Made by a program: the position numbers and the translations under genes. A DNA stretch of 64,000 nucleotides from Archilochus colubris (lineage: Eukaryota > Chordata > Aves > Apodiformes > Trochilidae): contig CM041115.1 of assembly GCA_023079485.1 (NCBI GenBank), positions 44,634,305-44,698,304 on the forward strand, in the 5' to 3' direction. Each line of letters opens with the position of its first letter. Position 1 is the stretch's first letter. Shown in pieces: positions 1 to 14,200 of the stretch. The notes below the pieces were generated by a model. It was not told the DNA's origin. It did not search any database and worked only from the letters and a program-made list of their open reading frames with translations.

Positions 1-123
1 GAGAATGGCTGAGAAATTCTCCTCCTTAAACACTCTCCCCAAAAAGAGAAGAAACCCCCAGAACCAGCCTTGGAAGCATCATCTCTTTCCTACTAAGGAA
101 GGCTGAGAACCAAGAATCATCAA

Positions 124-187
124 AGAAAAAAAAAAAAAAAAAAGAAGAAGCCTCCTCCCCTTCCTCCCCCCCCCCCCCCAAAAAAAG
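124..187. repeat. Poly-A and poly-C low-complexity tracts
   Basis: A run of about 18 A at 125-142 and a run of about 13 C at 167-179 are followed by a short A run. This low-complexity sequence produces a spurious short open frame on the minus strand. Confidence 0.85.
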
Positions 188-2164
188 AAAAAAAGCTGCA
201 AACAAGCAAAGAAAAACTAACAAAACAATTATCTGTGCAGTCAGGAAGGTACATGAGGTTTAGTTAAGGGGGCTGCTGTTAGGAGGAAATGGCTGGAAAG
301 CTCACCAATGCATCCCAGGCATCTGGGACACCCATCAGTATCTCTCCAGGCCCATTCTCCACAGCAGTACAGCTGACAGTCAGAACTGTGAATCAAGAGC
401 CAGGTAAATAAGGACCACCTGCTTTTTATGAGCTTCCTTCACTGTTATCATAAGTCATCTGCCAACATCAGCCACAAAATTAATTTTGTATTGGCTCCTT
501 TTTAAAAATTCTGCATTTATTCATCAATTCTTCTGCTCCCCTCCATCGTACCACATGATGCTTGGGCAGGCTGTGTTCAGCTCAACAGCACAGCACCAAC
601 ACCACCAGCACCCAGCCAAAGTGTTCCCACTGCCCCTGCCTGCACCCCTCTTGCCTAGGCTGGGCTCCATCATTTGCCTCCCTCCTGCATCCCTTGCACA
701 GAAATGAGAAGCAAAGGTGTCTGTACCTGGCCACAGCCTTCTTCTTGTTCATTTACACCTAAAGAACACAATTTTCCCTTCCTATTTATACAAGCACAGA
801 AAATATTCCCATATTTCCAAGGGCTTAAAAAAGCTGAGCTGTAGCTCAAACCCTTCCACAGAGTCTTCTGAGAGACTTCCAGGCTCCCTCCCACTTCTGC
901 AGTGGCCAAGGGCTGTTGACATCTCACTGCATCTTGGTCCATGCAGTTCATGTGCAAACTGAACACCCTTTAATTGCATCTCAGTTATGCAAAATGTATT
1001 TCTGCTACAGCACTGCAGGTAGCTCTTTCCTCAGGAGCCAGATCCACAGCTGCACCGTGAATACTCCAGACGAAACAGCACACCAGACCAGGAAAATACA
1101 CTCTATCAGTGTCAGGATGGTTAAACTCCCCAGCAAACAGGGATATGCTCGAGGATGGAGAGGAGCTACAAGGTGACCTGTGACATCACTTCAACATTTT
1201 TTTGATGCAGTGTAGTAGCAGCACAAAATACCATTTACATCAATTTCCTCCTTTTTATCAGCTGAGACCATATCTGTATCATCAAATAAAGAAAACTCAG
1301 ACAACAGGGATTACCTTTCTCACCAATTTTATCAAGAGCTAGAGGCTGCTTCAACTAAACTTATGGAAAAAAAATTACAAATACTCTCATGCACACACAC
1401 TGCCAAATCCAACATTAAAAGCTAATTAATTGTTTTCCTCCTGTTTTCCCTTGTGTTTAACTCTGCTACCTTAAGGATTGGTACTACAAAACTGCAGAGA
1501 GATACTCCACTGCCCCAAAATAAAAATTCTTTTCTAGGCAACCAAATGTAACACTGACAAAAAACTGCAGGCCTGCAGCTCACTGAGGCAGCCTGAATTT
1601 CTAAGGGGACCTCAGTTCTCCAAATGGGGTCATCAAACTCAAACAGCTCCTGGCTAAAAACATGGTAATGTTCCAGGTGAAACATAAAGAAGTGGCATTC
1701 CACATCTTAACTACAATGCTCTACTCTCCCTGTAACACTAAGAGACAGGATTAGTGCCATCGCATAAACTGCTTCGAAGATGAAGGACAGATAAAGCATT
1801 GACATTTGCAGGAATCCGAGATCAACACATACCAAACCAAACAGAGCCCCTTCTCCTGGGTGGGGGCGGAGGTACAAAAGCCAAGTAAACAACTCGTTAG
1901 TCACACTGCTTCTCACCTTCTGTCTGTTGTCACAGGATGTAAGCACTTACACATCAAGTAAATGCCACGGATTTTCTCCTTCACCTCTCCTCTCTCTCCC
2001 TCGAGGATCAGAGCTCTTCAGGTAACCCTGGAGCACCCACAGTGATGATTATGGGAACGACAGGAAAATATTATCAAAGCACTAGGGAAAACTCCAGTCA
2101 AAAAATCTCTCCTGAAGTCTCTTGTGTTTTTAATAGAAAGCCCCCAGCTCTGACCCTAATTTCA

Positions 2165-2260
2165 CAGTATGATAGCATAATTCAAGTTGCAAGGGATTTT
2201 CAGAGGCCTCTGGTTCAAGCTCCTCAAAGCTGGGTCAGGTCTGAGCTTAGGACAGGTTTT
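2165..2260 (-). mobile_element. Short diverged CR1-like fragment
   Basis: The stretch TTCAAGTTGCAAGGGATTTT, GGTTCAAGCTCCTCAAAGCT and GGTCAGGTCTGAGCTTAGGA resembles the antisense CR1 3' region, with considerable divergence. Confidence 0.5.
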
Positions 2261-5200
2261 TTCCTTCCTAGCAATTTAAAAAAAAAAACAACCACAACCC
2301 AAACAAACATAAAACATCCAGAATAAACAGAGGGGAGGTTTGAGGGCAATTCACCACACAAGTTTTGCAGATACTGCATATATATAGACTGATTTAACTT
2401 GCTGTGACTTTTAGAGATCTGTGTCACATGTTGACTCTCCTTAAAAAATAAACTTTCATTAAATCTGGAGATATTCAAGCCACTTTTAGCAACAAATACA
2501 TTTAATGTTCTCAAAACTATTACTCCTATGAAAATAATACATGGAATTAGGTTTTGGGTTTACCATTTCCTTCCAATAACTGGTGCCTGTTTTCATACCA
2601 AGTTCATCTGGACTGACAGCTGACAAATCAACTTCAGGCCAAAGCTATTTGAAATGGCAGAACTGCTGTATTTAATCCCCCCACTGGCACTCATGCATAA
2701 TGCAAAACACAATCAGACACCTTTAAAAATCAGTGCTAAGTCTACTGGGTTTGGGATATTCAAAGGAATTCAAGGGTAACAGGCTCTCAATTGCCATTCC
2801 AGTTCAATAGCCACCAGCAGCCTAACACCCAGCAGCTCCACTGAAAAGTCCCCACCGGCAAATCCCACGGCACTTGTCTCTAATGATGCTCCCGGTGATT
2901 TCCATGCAGATTACTGAGAGCCGATTCCCCAGGGAACTCCGGGCATCTCAGCCTCTCTCCCTTTCCTCCCGGTGAAAGAAAAGCACTATGATCGGTTTGC
3001 ATTGCTTTTTTTTAAGTACCTACTAAGACGTTACCAGTTTGCCTTGGGTTTTCCATACCTCAGGCTCGTTTGTTTATAGTGCCGATGGTTGGTGGGAGAT
3101 GAGGGAAGGCCACTCCGCAGCAGCAGCACCGGAGCTGCCGGGGCAGAGCATCTTTCCTCCGGGAACGGCCGCGACTAAGATGCTGCCCTCCCCTGAAGTC
3201 AGGACACGTGGAATAGAAAAGGTGTCGGTAGGCTTGGAGGACAATTCACTTCGAGATAGCAAAAACCTTCGAGAACCCAGCTTTCACACCTCAGTAAAGC
3301 TGATTTCACAGCGGGAAGGGAGTTTAGTACCGGATCTCAAAAAACATTCGAAAAAAATAGTTTGACCCTGAAGCCACCAAGGAAAGAGGAGCCTAATCCG
3401 TTCCCCAGATGACTGAATGAGGCGGGAAATCAATCTGAGAACTCTAATACTGCTGTTTACTTTTAAGTAGCTAAACTTCGCGAAAAAGCAGCAGCTACAT
3501 TTCTTAGGCAAACAAGCACCTTCAAGAACGAGAGGTCTTTTCACAAAAAGCAGATGAACGATTAGATCATAATATACTCCACATTACTTACTCTTTATCT
3601 GCTTTTGGCATATTTTGTTACGAGACAGAGAAGAAAAAGAAGTCAAAGTCTATGACGACTACGGCTAGCAACGTAACTCTTCTTCACATGTGTACTTCTG
3701 AATTTTTGATCAGTGCAAAACTTAAATCAGACAGAACTTAAATTTATTTCACCCAAACTGCCTTATCATAAAGCTCTATAATTGCTCCAGCTCATGCAGC
3801 TGATACTTGTTTTAAAGGTCTAGGTTTTGAAGTCATGTGATGATGGAGCTGTTTCCAACACTAGTGTTATCACAGAAAAGATACTAAAAACATCTCAAGC
3901 TCAGACACTGCCACTGATGCCACTGTCAGATCAAGTTCATAGAATGCCAGTTGCTACGTTATGACCTAGGATAGTAATAAAAAGTAATAAAAAAATTTAA
4001 CTTGCTTACATGGTTATCAGTTGTGTTTGCTTTAATGCACAGGGCTTCTAAACTATTTTTGGGGTGCTGTTTTTTAATGTATATAAGTAAGAGAGATAAA
4101 AATAGGCCTGACTTGAAATCCTCACTTGTCAGTGCATTAAATACCCACAGTCTCACCTTGGCAAGGCATACTGCCTGCCGGCTGCCTGCTTCTGCTTAAT
4201 ATTAATTTATTTAGGTACGAATTCCCTATTAAGTTGTCTTTGTGCTCAGCTTTGAAGCTTGAGATGGTCAATTACAGACACACACATGGTCCAACAGGTA
4301 TTCTGCTAACAACAAACATATGTTTTATTGACCTACTTCTTTTCCAGCTCATTAAACACAGCTGCACTCAAATGAGCAAGAGAAAATAACCATAAAACCC
4401 CAAGAACACCCTTCCTACAAAGGATCACAAGGAAGGTGACCAGCTGCTGGCTCAGGGCTGCTGCTGCACCCTGCACAGGGCATCTCTCCTGGGCAGGGGC
4501 CACTCATCTGCCCGCAGACAGCAGCGGGGAAGCCTCGCTCTGTGCGGGTGTCTAACGCGGCTGCCTCTGAAGGAGGCTGCGATTGTTTTCCTGCCGCCCC
4601 ATAATCCAAGGAAGACCTTTGGCCAGCCAGGCTAAAGTCAAAAACCAGCTGCAGTCAGAGGGTACACTGCTCCTGCTTGAATATTTGCTGGAGAAACAGA
4701 GCTCCCATAAAGTTACAGACCCAAACAGCATTTCCAAAGACTCGGCCCCTCGACACATCCGCATGGCTTTCCTTGCCTGCTGTCCCCATTTGCACTCCAC
4801 AGGTGAAACACTGCAGTGAAGCTTCCTCTATTTCCCTCACAAAGAGAGAAACAGCATCAACCTTGAAAAAACAGTCTCTGGCACACGAATTCACTCCCTT
4901 TGAAACGAAAGGGGACATTTACACATCAAAACTCTTTCTCTAAGCTCCCTGTTACCACAGACAGACATTATTGTGCTGATTAACTTTGCTTCATATTTTA
5001 TGGATGGTTGTTGGTTTTGTTTTTAAACTACAGTTTTGCTTTGAAATAAATATTAAACCAAAGACTTTGGCAAGCAAGCAGTTTAGTCCCCAGATTTTGG
5101 CCAGTCTTTCAGGTGCAACATAAAGGAGTGTGCTTTGGACTTTGGCAAACATTTTCTTGACTGGCAGAAGGGTATAACTCTTTCTACAAAAGCCCAAAGG

Positions 5201-8200
5201 AGGAGGTCACTTTATAAAACACTCCCGAGTGTCCTGAGAACATCTCTTTCCCAGCAAGAGACCAGATCTACCAATTCTTACTGAAAAGCTGATGAGATCA
5301 AAACTCAGAAGTGGCAGAAGGATACTGAACCAAAACACAGGATTGCTGGAGGAGCAAAAAATAATTCAAAGCACCTGTTTCAAATTAATTATATGCTAAT
5401 CTTACACTTTAATAAAGGCTGATGCTTGTTGATTAATGCAGGAAAGAAATACAAGCATTACTATAAGAGCAAGCACCTGACAAAAGCCTCTCATCTGATA
5501 GTCACAGAGACACTTGTTCTTGCCTGGCTCAAAATACAAGGGAATGGTTGCTAACTTTTTACTGCAGTTTGAGTATTACCACAGCAATTTTTACCTATTT
5601 TTAGTTAGGCTGGTGGGAAGTATATGCAATGATGTTTTCTTCATGCAGTCATTGAAAAAAACAAAAGAAATTGAAAAATTGCGCTTTCCCCAAGTTCTGC
5701 ATCATAAGCATGGGAAGTTTCAGGGTGTGATTTGAGTATTTTTTAAATGGGTGCCCTTTTTAATTGTTTGCTCAATGTTCTGTGAACACATAACTGCTGT
5801 GGAAACAGTTTGCATAAAAGCTAAAGGGAAAACTGTACATCAAAGCCAGAAAAAAGCACAATTATCAAATAAGCATGTGCCTCCATCACTTCAGCTAAGT
5901 GCTTTCCTTGAGTGCACCCCAGGAATGTCCTTGGATCCACTTTCCTTTCTTCTGCTCTCACTTCTCTCCCCCTTCGTGCAACAATAGCCTTACCCTCAAG
6001 CCCAAATTCATCCCCACCCCCATCTCCCTTGTCTTTAGTATTAGTTGACTTCGCTTCCAGTGCCACAGCTGTGCCTCTGTAGACCCCAGTTCTGCTTTGG
6101 TCTGACTCCCTCCAGCACTTTGCCTGCCCTTCACACTGCATCTCTGCACCAGTCTCATCCCACCACTTCAGAGAGTGGGCCACTTCCACACAGCAGAAGA
6201 AGAAGGGATGCTGTCTTTTAAAAACACCTTCCTGCAGTAATTTGCACCTTCAGTTCAAAACTGGCTGTTTAATGCAGAGAAGCCTTTCTTCCTTTCAGCT
6301 CTTCATGTTTCTGCTGTGCTGTAGGGGAAAGTTCCTCTGAACAGGAAACAGTTTCGTTGCAGTTCTTGCTGTAACTACTTCACAATTCTCAACCTCAATT
6401 CAAAAAAGAAATAAAAATTAACCTCTTTTCATCCCTGCCAAATATACAAACTTTCTGTGTCATGCATTCTTTAACAAAAAATTTATTCCATGACATTTGA
6501 AGGCACATGGGTTTCTTCACATGAGTTTTCTAAGGCAGACTCTAAACAGATACAGCCAAACTATATTTATTTTTGTATCATTTATGCTTCAGCTGTAGAG
6601 CAAACTTCCAAAGGACACTCAAGGAATGTCAGCAGGTGACTGCTGGAAGTCTTCCTATTTGATTAAATTAAAAACAACTTCCATACCAGCACCAAAGCTG
6701 CTCCCCTCTACTGCCTCACAAAAAATTTACATTACACCCAAAGGAAAGTTTTCTATAGCACCTGGGGAGACAGAACAAGATACTCAATGAAATCTCCTCT
6801 AACAGTCTGGCCACAGCCAATATAATTTATGTGGAAGGCAATCGGGTGCGCCTGTGAGGAATGCCAGTAAAAGACAGACAGACAATCTTCCCCAGTTCCT
6901 CAATAAATGCTTAACAGCAGATGCTGCTGAGGATTCATATTACTAAGAATTCATTACTTTTATAGAATATGCTACAGGCCATTTCCTGGAATAAGTAAAG
7001 ATTATAATAAATAATTAAAATGAGATTGTACTTTTTAAAATAAGCCAGACAGATACATTTGGTGATTCAGCTATATGATTTTACAGGGTGTGTTTGCATA
7101 CTGTGTCTTGCAAAATTGGGCCATCCATAAACAGCTTCTCCCAGATCTAGGATGAATTATTTATTCATACTTGTGCATCTATTCCAGGCTCTAACTCTAT
7201 TACAAAACATATACAAAACATTTGTAATGCACTAAAGCAGGGCACACAACCAAGTCTCCACCCACAGATCACACCGCCTGAGGAAAACACGGACCTCCCA
7301 AGGTATCTTCCTGACATCAAACAACAATTAGCAAGACTCTTGTTTTGTGACTGCTTTTCCTGAGAGATCACCTCTTTCCCTGTGACCTTGCTGCTGAAGT
7401 CACAGCTCTGAGCTGGAGTTGCTTCACAACAAACCAGCTGTCTTGCAGGAGACCCTCTCCGTGTCTTCAAAATGTGCTCCTTTTACCTCCCTGAAATCTG
7501 TATCTACTGGAAAAACCTTACCTAAGTAAAGAATAAATCTGTATGTAAGAGACACAGTCCAAACCATTCCAGTTTCATTGATGCCAGTAATTCCACTGAC
7601 TAGAACAAACACTGCACTGAAGTTTCTGGAACCATAAACACAAAGAGATTGAGAAAGATTTGGCCATCCCCCTATTGAATAAGAATTCTGCAGCCAATGA
7701 AACACTGAGCATGGTCTGCAGATTTATATGAACCAGCAGTACCTCAAAAGACAGGAATGGGCAATCTCTTCACTCCGTTCATCACCTTGAAAATGTGCAC
7801 TATTTAAACTTCCTTCCTAATAAATGAGCTCTAAATGGGAAGATACTAGAAAGAATAAAATCAGACAGCAATATAGAGGAAATTATACACTTACATTAGC
7901 GTACAAAATAAAACTAGAACATCATTAACTGACTTAATTAAAAGATTGTGTAATACTGCTGCACCTACTGTGGTTCAAAAATGAGAAAAAGTATTCTGAG
8001 TAAACTAGTAACAGAAGTACAAAACCCTAGTGCTGGAGAGCTGTAAAAACAAGGGTTACTTTAAGTACACTAATTACAGATGACATATAATGACATATTT
8101 TTCACTCTGGTATCACACTGCCATGTGATTTAATCCCTTTTGCCATCTGCTTTAAACAAATGGCAGTGTTATTCCCAAGAGGAAAAGAATACTTCCCCTG

Positions 8201-10730
8201 CAATTCACTTCCATGAAGTATCCCCACAGTCACCAATGCCTTACTGAAGAGCTTGAAACTCAGTGGTCTGTGTTCTGGAGAGGAGGCAGGTTTGCTGCTC
8301 TCTGTTGCAGAGTTAAAGTAGGATCTTACTTGTTCTAATAAACAGGTATAATTTTGAACTTGGGAGATGCAGGTGCTGATGTTACTCAGCGTCATATTCC
8401 TATTTATTTCAACTTCATTTTATTCTTATTATAACTTCTGTTAGGCACTGAGTGGCCTCTGCAGTCATGTGTGAAGCCATTCAGATGCCTTATTTGTAGT
8501 GCTGGTGCCACCCAATATCAGATCTGCTCAGAAGGCTTCACGACAAACTGGAAGCTTCACAGTCATGCCATCCTTCACTTTTAAAATGTTTCCCTCCTAA
8601 GCTTTTCTCAAGTGAATGAACAGCAGAAAGGATTGCTTCACTGTGCAGGGCAAACATTGAAAAACATGGCACTATTCAAAACATTGTGAAATACACCAGA
8701 AAAATTCAAAATAGGCAGAAAAGTATTTGCAGGTGGTAAGGCATTGGCTGCCATTGACTATATGGAAGATGCTGTTTAAACAGGAGGTGTGAAAAGTGTG
8801 TGCTCTAAGGGCACAACTGCGTTCCACCTCAGAGGACAAAAGGATGTACTCAAAAGGAGTTCATGCAGCAGCAGTAGTACAGAAATAAACTCACAACAGT
8901 CACATATGCAGAACTGTGATGGGTATTTTTGTGGGAACTAGTATTATTTCACAGCTTCCAAGTGATGAAAGTGATCATATTCAAGAAAGTCCTCAATATG
9001 GGATCCCATCAATCACCTTCAACACTGGAAGCAGTGGCTGTGCTTAAAAAATCCTGAGCTGCTGCTCTTTGCCCCTTGCCAAAACTGTATACTCACTTGG
9101 AACCACAGGGAAGGAAATCTGAACATCTTCAGACTGTTGTGCAAAGCATATTTCTCTTGTTTTTCTAAGAGTTGCACCAGTTTTACATTGTATACCTCTT
9201 CCAACTGTGACAAATTCATCTTAGACAAATATGGGAGGAGCCAGACCCCATACGGCACAGCTCTCAACCTCCCTGGTGCAAATATATGCAGGTACTTATG
9301 TGACAAGACCATAACCAAAGGTAAGCTTTATCTCAGTTACCAATGGGAACTAAAACAAAATTTTCTGATCTACAGTTTCAATAACAGGTTCACTAGAGCA
9401 ATCACTATTAGCACAATCCACCTTAAGGTACAGAAAGGGAAATTCTTAAAAAAAATAAGGAAAAAAAAAGTTATAGGAAACTACACATTGTTTACGAGGG
9501 TTTTGTTTTTCCTATAGCAAATTAAATCTTTCATAAGTTAGAAACCACTTTCTTTGATGAAAACCAATATAAATGTATAAATGGATTATTTTGCCAAAAT
9601 AAAACCATCTCATTTGATTACATGCATATACGTACCAAACTGTGTCCTTTAGAAAAGACTAAAATCAATTCAGTTAAATAGAGCTCTGGTTTTGCTGTTT
9701 AGTAAACTGGAGCTCTGGTTCTGGCTGTTTAGAGAGATCACAGGTTTTTCCCTATAAAAGTACATTTTCCCCTACATTATGAATAAACATCCTTTATATT
9801 AAGGATGCAGTTATAACTGCAGTTACCCAGGGCAATGTCCTCTCATAATCAAGTTTCAGTGCAGTTTTCCTGCACTATCCTTTTTCAACTCTGTTTCTGT
9901 AGCTACAAATTCCAAATGAAAAAAATGAAAGGTAGCACCAGCAAACAATGCTGCTCACTCGAAAGCTTCAAAGACTTAAAACTGCACTGATTCCTGGAAT
10001 CAAAGGGGTGAATCCATAGGTAAATCCTTAAGCATCACTCTGGCTAGTTAACCTGACATGTCAGTTAAACTCAAGAGAAATTCACTCAGTTCTCAGGCTA
10101 CTCCAATACAAAACTTATACTTGCCCCAATTCCTAATTAGCCACCGTGCTTGTCTTCTTTCATGCAGATAATTTCATACCCACTAATGTAAAGCATTAAC
10201 ACATTTTTCTTTCAATCATATTTTCCTCCTGTTGACTGACACACCTTTTCCAGTGAGTGTACTTATGCCAGTTTCAGCTTTGTGGGAACTTGCCCCAAGG
10301 CCTTTAGTAGAGTTCCCTCCCATACACATTAAACAATGATATATAATCATGATGCTAGCTAGGTGAAGAGACTTATGTCTTACCTTAGAAAATATGAATG
10401 GAAAATTATGCACTGGAGGAATGTGGATGTTTTCATTTGAGTGTGTTTGTGAAGCTAAATTGCATAGTACTTAACATACGATAGAATGCAGCGTGATTAA
10501 CTCCTTAACAATGTGTTCAGGTGGTGCTTCTCATTAAATAACTTAAGGATTTTTTTAACAGAACAGACTTCTTACAGGATGCCTAGTAATTCTAGGGAAA
10601 TTAATCGAACCCAAGAAATTCCTTTTGAGTATACATAAAACATATTGTGTGCAAGATTTGGCCACCTGTGTATCTGGTATGTGGCTATTTCCATTAAACC
10701 ACACTCAGTATCTGCTTCTTAGTTATATTT

Positions 10731-10736
10731 TTTATT
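10731..10736 (-). terminator. Possible ARHGEF28 polyadenylation signal
   Basis: AATAAA on the minus strand lies about 185-250 nt downstream of either candidate stop codon. The region is AT-rich, so the hexamer may be chance. No supporting GU-rich element was established. Confidence 0.25.
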
Positions 10737-10920
10737 ATTATTTAGGAATGTTTTTTTGAAAGACGATTATGTGACTTTATACATAGAGCTGACTGAAAAA
10801 AACAGGAAAATGCCATGAAACATTCATCCATATAAAAATATTAGAAGTTTCAGCTAAGTTCCAAATTCTTTTTTAGTCTTTCTCTCATTGCACCTCTGTT
10901 GATTTTCCTTCATACTGTGA

Positions 10921-10998
10921 TCAGATCTGACTGTATCCTGCAGAGCAGTCAGGAAATTGACGCACAAGGTCAGAAATCTTCTTAAACTCTGCTAAAGT
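10921..10998 (-). CDS. Candidate alternative terminal coding segment of ARHGEF28
   Basis: A textbook acceptor (CTGTTTTTTCTCCAG) ends at 10999. If exon w28 is cut after 11069 at a GTCATG donor, the phase is 0 and this block reads [20 protein letters not shown] followed by GYSQI and a stop. The resulting join, QAEQYER to [12 protein letters not shown], looks like an amphipathic helix and is more protein-like than the hydrophobic tail. The donor is poor, and I have no remembered homologue for this peptide, so the call is tentative. Confidence 0.35.
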   Translation of the reverse strand, partial: TLAEFKKISDLVRQFPDCSAGYSQI

Positions 10999-11205
10999 CT
11001 GGAGAAAAAACAGCTACAAACCAACCAAACAAAAAAACCCAGGAAGGAAGTCTGCTTTCTTGCATGACACGTTCATACTGCTCAGCTTGATTCACATTGC
11101 TTAGGAGCAAGTGATTTACTCCATTTCCATGGACAGAGCCATTTGCTGGGACTTGGGATGCCATCTGTCTTTTAGGGGGAAGTTTAGAGTTCCTCTCATT
11201 CCTCA
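10982..11205 (-). CDS. ARHGEF28: ARHGEF28 exon w28, putative last coding exon
   Basis: This block is joined in phase 1 through a weak acceptor (ATAGGGAG). It encodes [18 protein letters not shown] and then [16 protein letters not shown]. The [11 protein letters not shown] stretch weakly resembles the human C-terminal KLNLPTRTMTRQ. The simple reading then runs to a stop at 10982 through an implausible hydrophobic tail ([13 protein letters not shown]), which coincides with a pyrimidine-rich splice-acceptor-like tract. A better reading may splice out 11068-10999 and continue to a stop at 10921. The human C-terminus has about 20 further residues before this motif, so an intermediate exon may also be missing. 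Confidence 0.5.
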
Positions 11206-14200
11206 CTCCCTATACAGTGGATTCTGATGCATGACAGAAGCAAGTCTGAATCGTGCAGACTCATGCACTCCACAATCAGAGCATGAAATACTTGTCACCC
11301 TCCCAGTCACAAATGCAACTGTGGAATGTGATGGTCTCTCCAGGGGAGAGGCTTCCAGCCCTGCCTGCTTTAACAGTGTGCAGCACCACCTGCATCATCA
11401 GGATGCTGCAAGGATTTGCTGCTCTGCTTTGCCAAAGGCACCAAGTGAGTTAATCAAGGCAGTAACTGCAGGTTTTACAGACCTGACTTAGCCAGAGAGT
11501 CTCATATGAGCTTGCTACTCTACCTCTTGGGCAGGCTTTGTAGCCCGTGCTGGTCCCTGAGCTGCAGGGACTGCATTGGTGTCCTGGTACCAGGGCAAGA
11601 TCAGGATGTCTACACAAGATGCAGTGACAGCAGCCAAATAGAAAGCTGGCCCATTGTAGGTGAAGGGCATCTGTACCTACAGAAGCTCCATCAGCCTATC
11701 TTAAAATCAGCACAATTAAACTGGTACAAGGCAGTTTAATTAAACCAGCTGCTCTCATGTGGGCTTAATAGAAAGTATACTGGTTCACTTGCATCTGAAT
11801 ATTTGCCAGTGCAAGCTAATCCAGTTGCAAGAGGTTTAAACCCACATATGTGTTCCCTTTCAAATTTGCACTCACTTAGCTAACCTATTACTGAAATGAC
11901 AACTTCAGTCAAACTAGAACAAGTTTCACCTGGCTAATTATTCAAGTGTTTTTAGAAATATTAATCTCTTTTACTGATCAGCTTGGTTTGCTGATTGTGG
12001 TGATGAGGCCATCCTCCTCTGCCTTTGATTCTAAAATGCTATTTTGGCAATCCATGTAACAAGGATCAGTAAGGCTGTAGTGGGTGCCTGCATAATATAT
12101 TATGAGGAGTACTGAGGACCAAGCTCATTAATCAAGGACTTCTTTATTTTAACAACTTCAAGACTTCACCTAGGAAAATTAAAAAACTTTGTACCTATGT
12201 CTGTTTCTAATGTGTGTGCAGCTACTCTGAGGCCAGAAGTCAGCTGATACTGCCAGCTGCTGAAAAATAGGAGCTTGGGCACTGCTGCAGTGTTGACTTG
12301 CCATGTCTCATCTGAATTTCACAACTCTGCAGGAAAACCCCACCAGATTACTCTATCTATTACACCAAGAGCACACCATTGTCCCCTACAACATCTAGCT
12401 GTTGTGTTTTTACGTGCTGCTCTACAAGTCTCAGTATAATGGAAGAATGCAGACACCCAGTCAGATCAAAATTCACATTCTGCAACATGGGAAATAAAAC
12501 TGAAATTTTAGTTTCTCACTAGCATGTTTTTAAGTCCTTCAGAGAATTTTCAGTGTACACATCTTTCAAATACCTCCAGGGATGGTGACTTCACCACTTC
12601 CCTGGACAGCCTGTTGCCCAATGCTTGACAACCCTTTCAGTAATGAAATTTTTCCTAATATACAGTCTAAGCCTCCCCTGGCACAACTTGAGGCTATTTC
12701 CTCTTGTTCTATTTCTTTGTTCTGTATGTTTGGAAGCTCTGGTAAAATACAACAATAAAAAAGGTAATGCAATAAGAGCCATGGAAACATATTGTCAGAC
12801 CAAAACTACAGACTTACAAGAAATTTTAATTTCATTCTCAATAGAGAATGAGGGAGTTTGACCACTGATTATCATTTTAAGATAGTATATCAAAAGGTGT
12901 TAGACCTAGAAATCATCAAGTAATGTACATATGTCCTCAAACAGCTAATAAAATGCCCTTGAACTGCAAGAGTGACTTCAGCTTGCAAAAAACCCAAAAA
13001 AGTCAAAAGGTATTGGGAAAGGATTTTGGGAGAATTATGTTATGCAGTGTTGTGTGGACACAAACAGTGGGATTGTGTGGTTTTTCCCAAAGGTTTTCTA
13101 TATTTCTGCTTTGGTCCTTTTCTCATCTACCTTCAACAAACTCGCAAATTGTTTCAGCGTGCAATTTTTTCAGCAAAATCTGCTGCTTCCACCACTACCA
13201 AGATGTCTTCATTCTTAGGACTATTAATCCTGAGAGGTGACAAACTCCCATACTACTTGTTAATTAAAATAAGTGTTAATTACCATTATTATAGGCATCC
13301 TTGTTGCTTTTGCAGGAAAAAGACATCTGCTGGTAACAATCAGTGGATTTCCACAGTGCACTGGTTAGCGTTGGTTGACAAGAAGTGTCCATTTTAAGGT
13401 CCACCTGATTTTCACTGATCTTTGCTCTATCAGAATCTGAGATATTCAGACCATGCACACCATCCTCATAAACGAGAGAAGAATCTGATCTGTTGGGACT
13501 GTTTAGAGACAAACACACTACAGCTTCATTTAAGTAGAATGTATTTGCGAGGTGTAAGCTGTCGGATTGATTATGTCCCACTATCTGCAGAAGGGGAAAA
13601 AAAAGAGAGAACAGCATTTTCACCTTTGTCCAGCACCAGAGTCATAGAGTCACAGAGCATCTTGAGTTGGAAGGGACCCACAAGGATGATGAAGCCAAAC
13701 TCCCTGCTCCTCACAGGACTAGTTAAAACTGAACCATCATGCATCATCCAAAAGATTCCTTTATACCAGGACACATAGAACTACTGCCAGACAGAATGAG
13801 GATTCGTAGCAAAGTGACCTGATTTCCCACAAGCTAACCTCAAAACAGGTTCAAGTGGATGAGCATCCAGGAATATACTGTGATAATCTAATATATTTTG
13901 CCTTAACTCCCTTTAAAACACAGGAAAACTCAGTAATAATTGCAAAACAGCAAACAGCAAAGGACTGCTGAGATGAACTAAGTCTGCTGACTCCTTTCAG
14001 AGGGTTAATATTTTGCCCCATGGCTCAAGGAGGTACCACTTCATGTATGTAAATTGGTGTACACTGCAATCCAAAAATAACACTGTACCTCACGTCAACA
14101 GGTAATCATAGAGGACAGGACTGAAGCAGTCAAATTGGGGATGGCAAACAGCATTCAGCAAGCAGCCATGGGTCCCAGGGGCTAAAAATGTAACTCCTGC

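Larger units (their letters stand above)
1..10720. other. 3' flank of ARHGEF28, no gene supported
   Basis: AT-rich sequence with scattered short open frames and no recognisable protein. GC-richer patches occur at about 3080-3250 and 4430-4570. The first contains CCGGAGCTGCCGGGGCAGAG-like CpG-bearing sequence; neither is long enough to call a CpG island with confidence. The only repeats seen are the low-complexity tract at 124-187 and a CR1-like scrap at 2165-2260. Part of the 3' UTR of ARHGEF28 may extend into the right end. Confidence 0.6.

Noticed and set aside
26..223. A minus-strand frame with long Phe, Glu and Gly runs.
   Set aside because: It is made by the poly-A and poly-C tracts and has no protein character.
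12240..12310. A possible extra exon between w27 and w28 after TATTTTTCAG on the minus strand.
   Set aside because: In the required phase 1 it meets a stop within seven codons.
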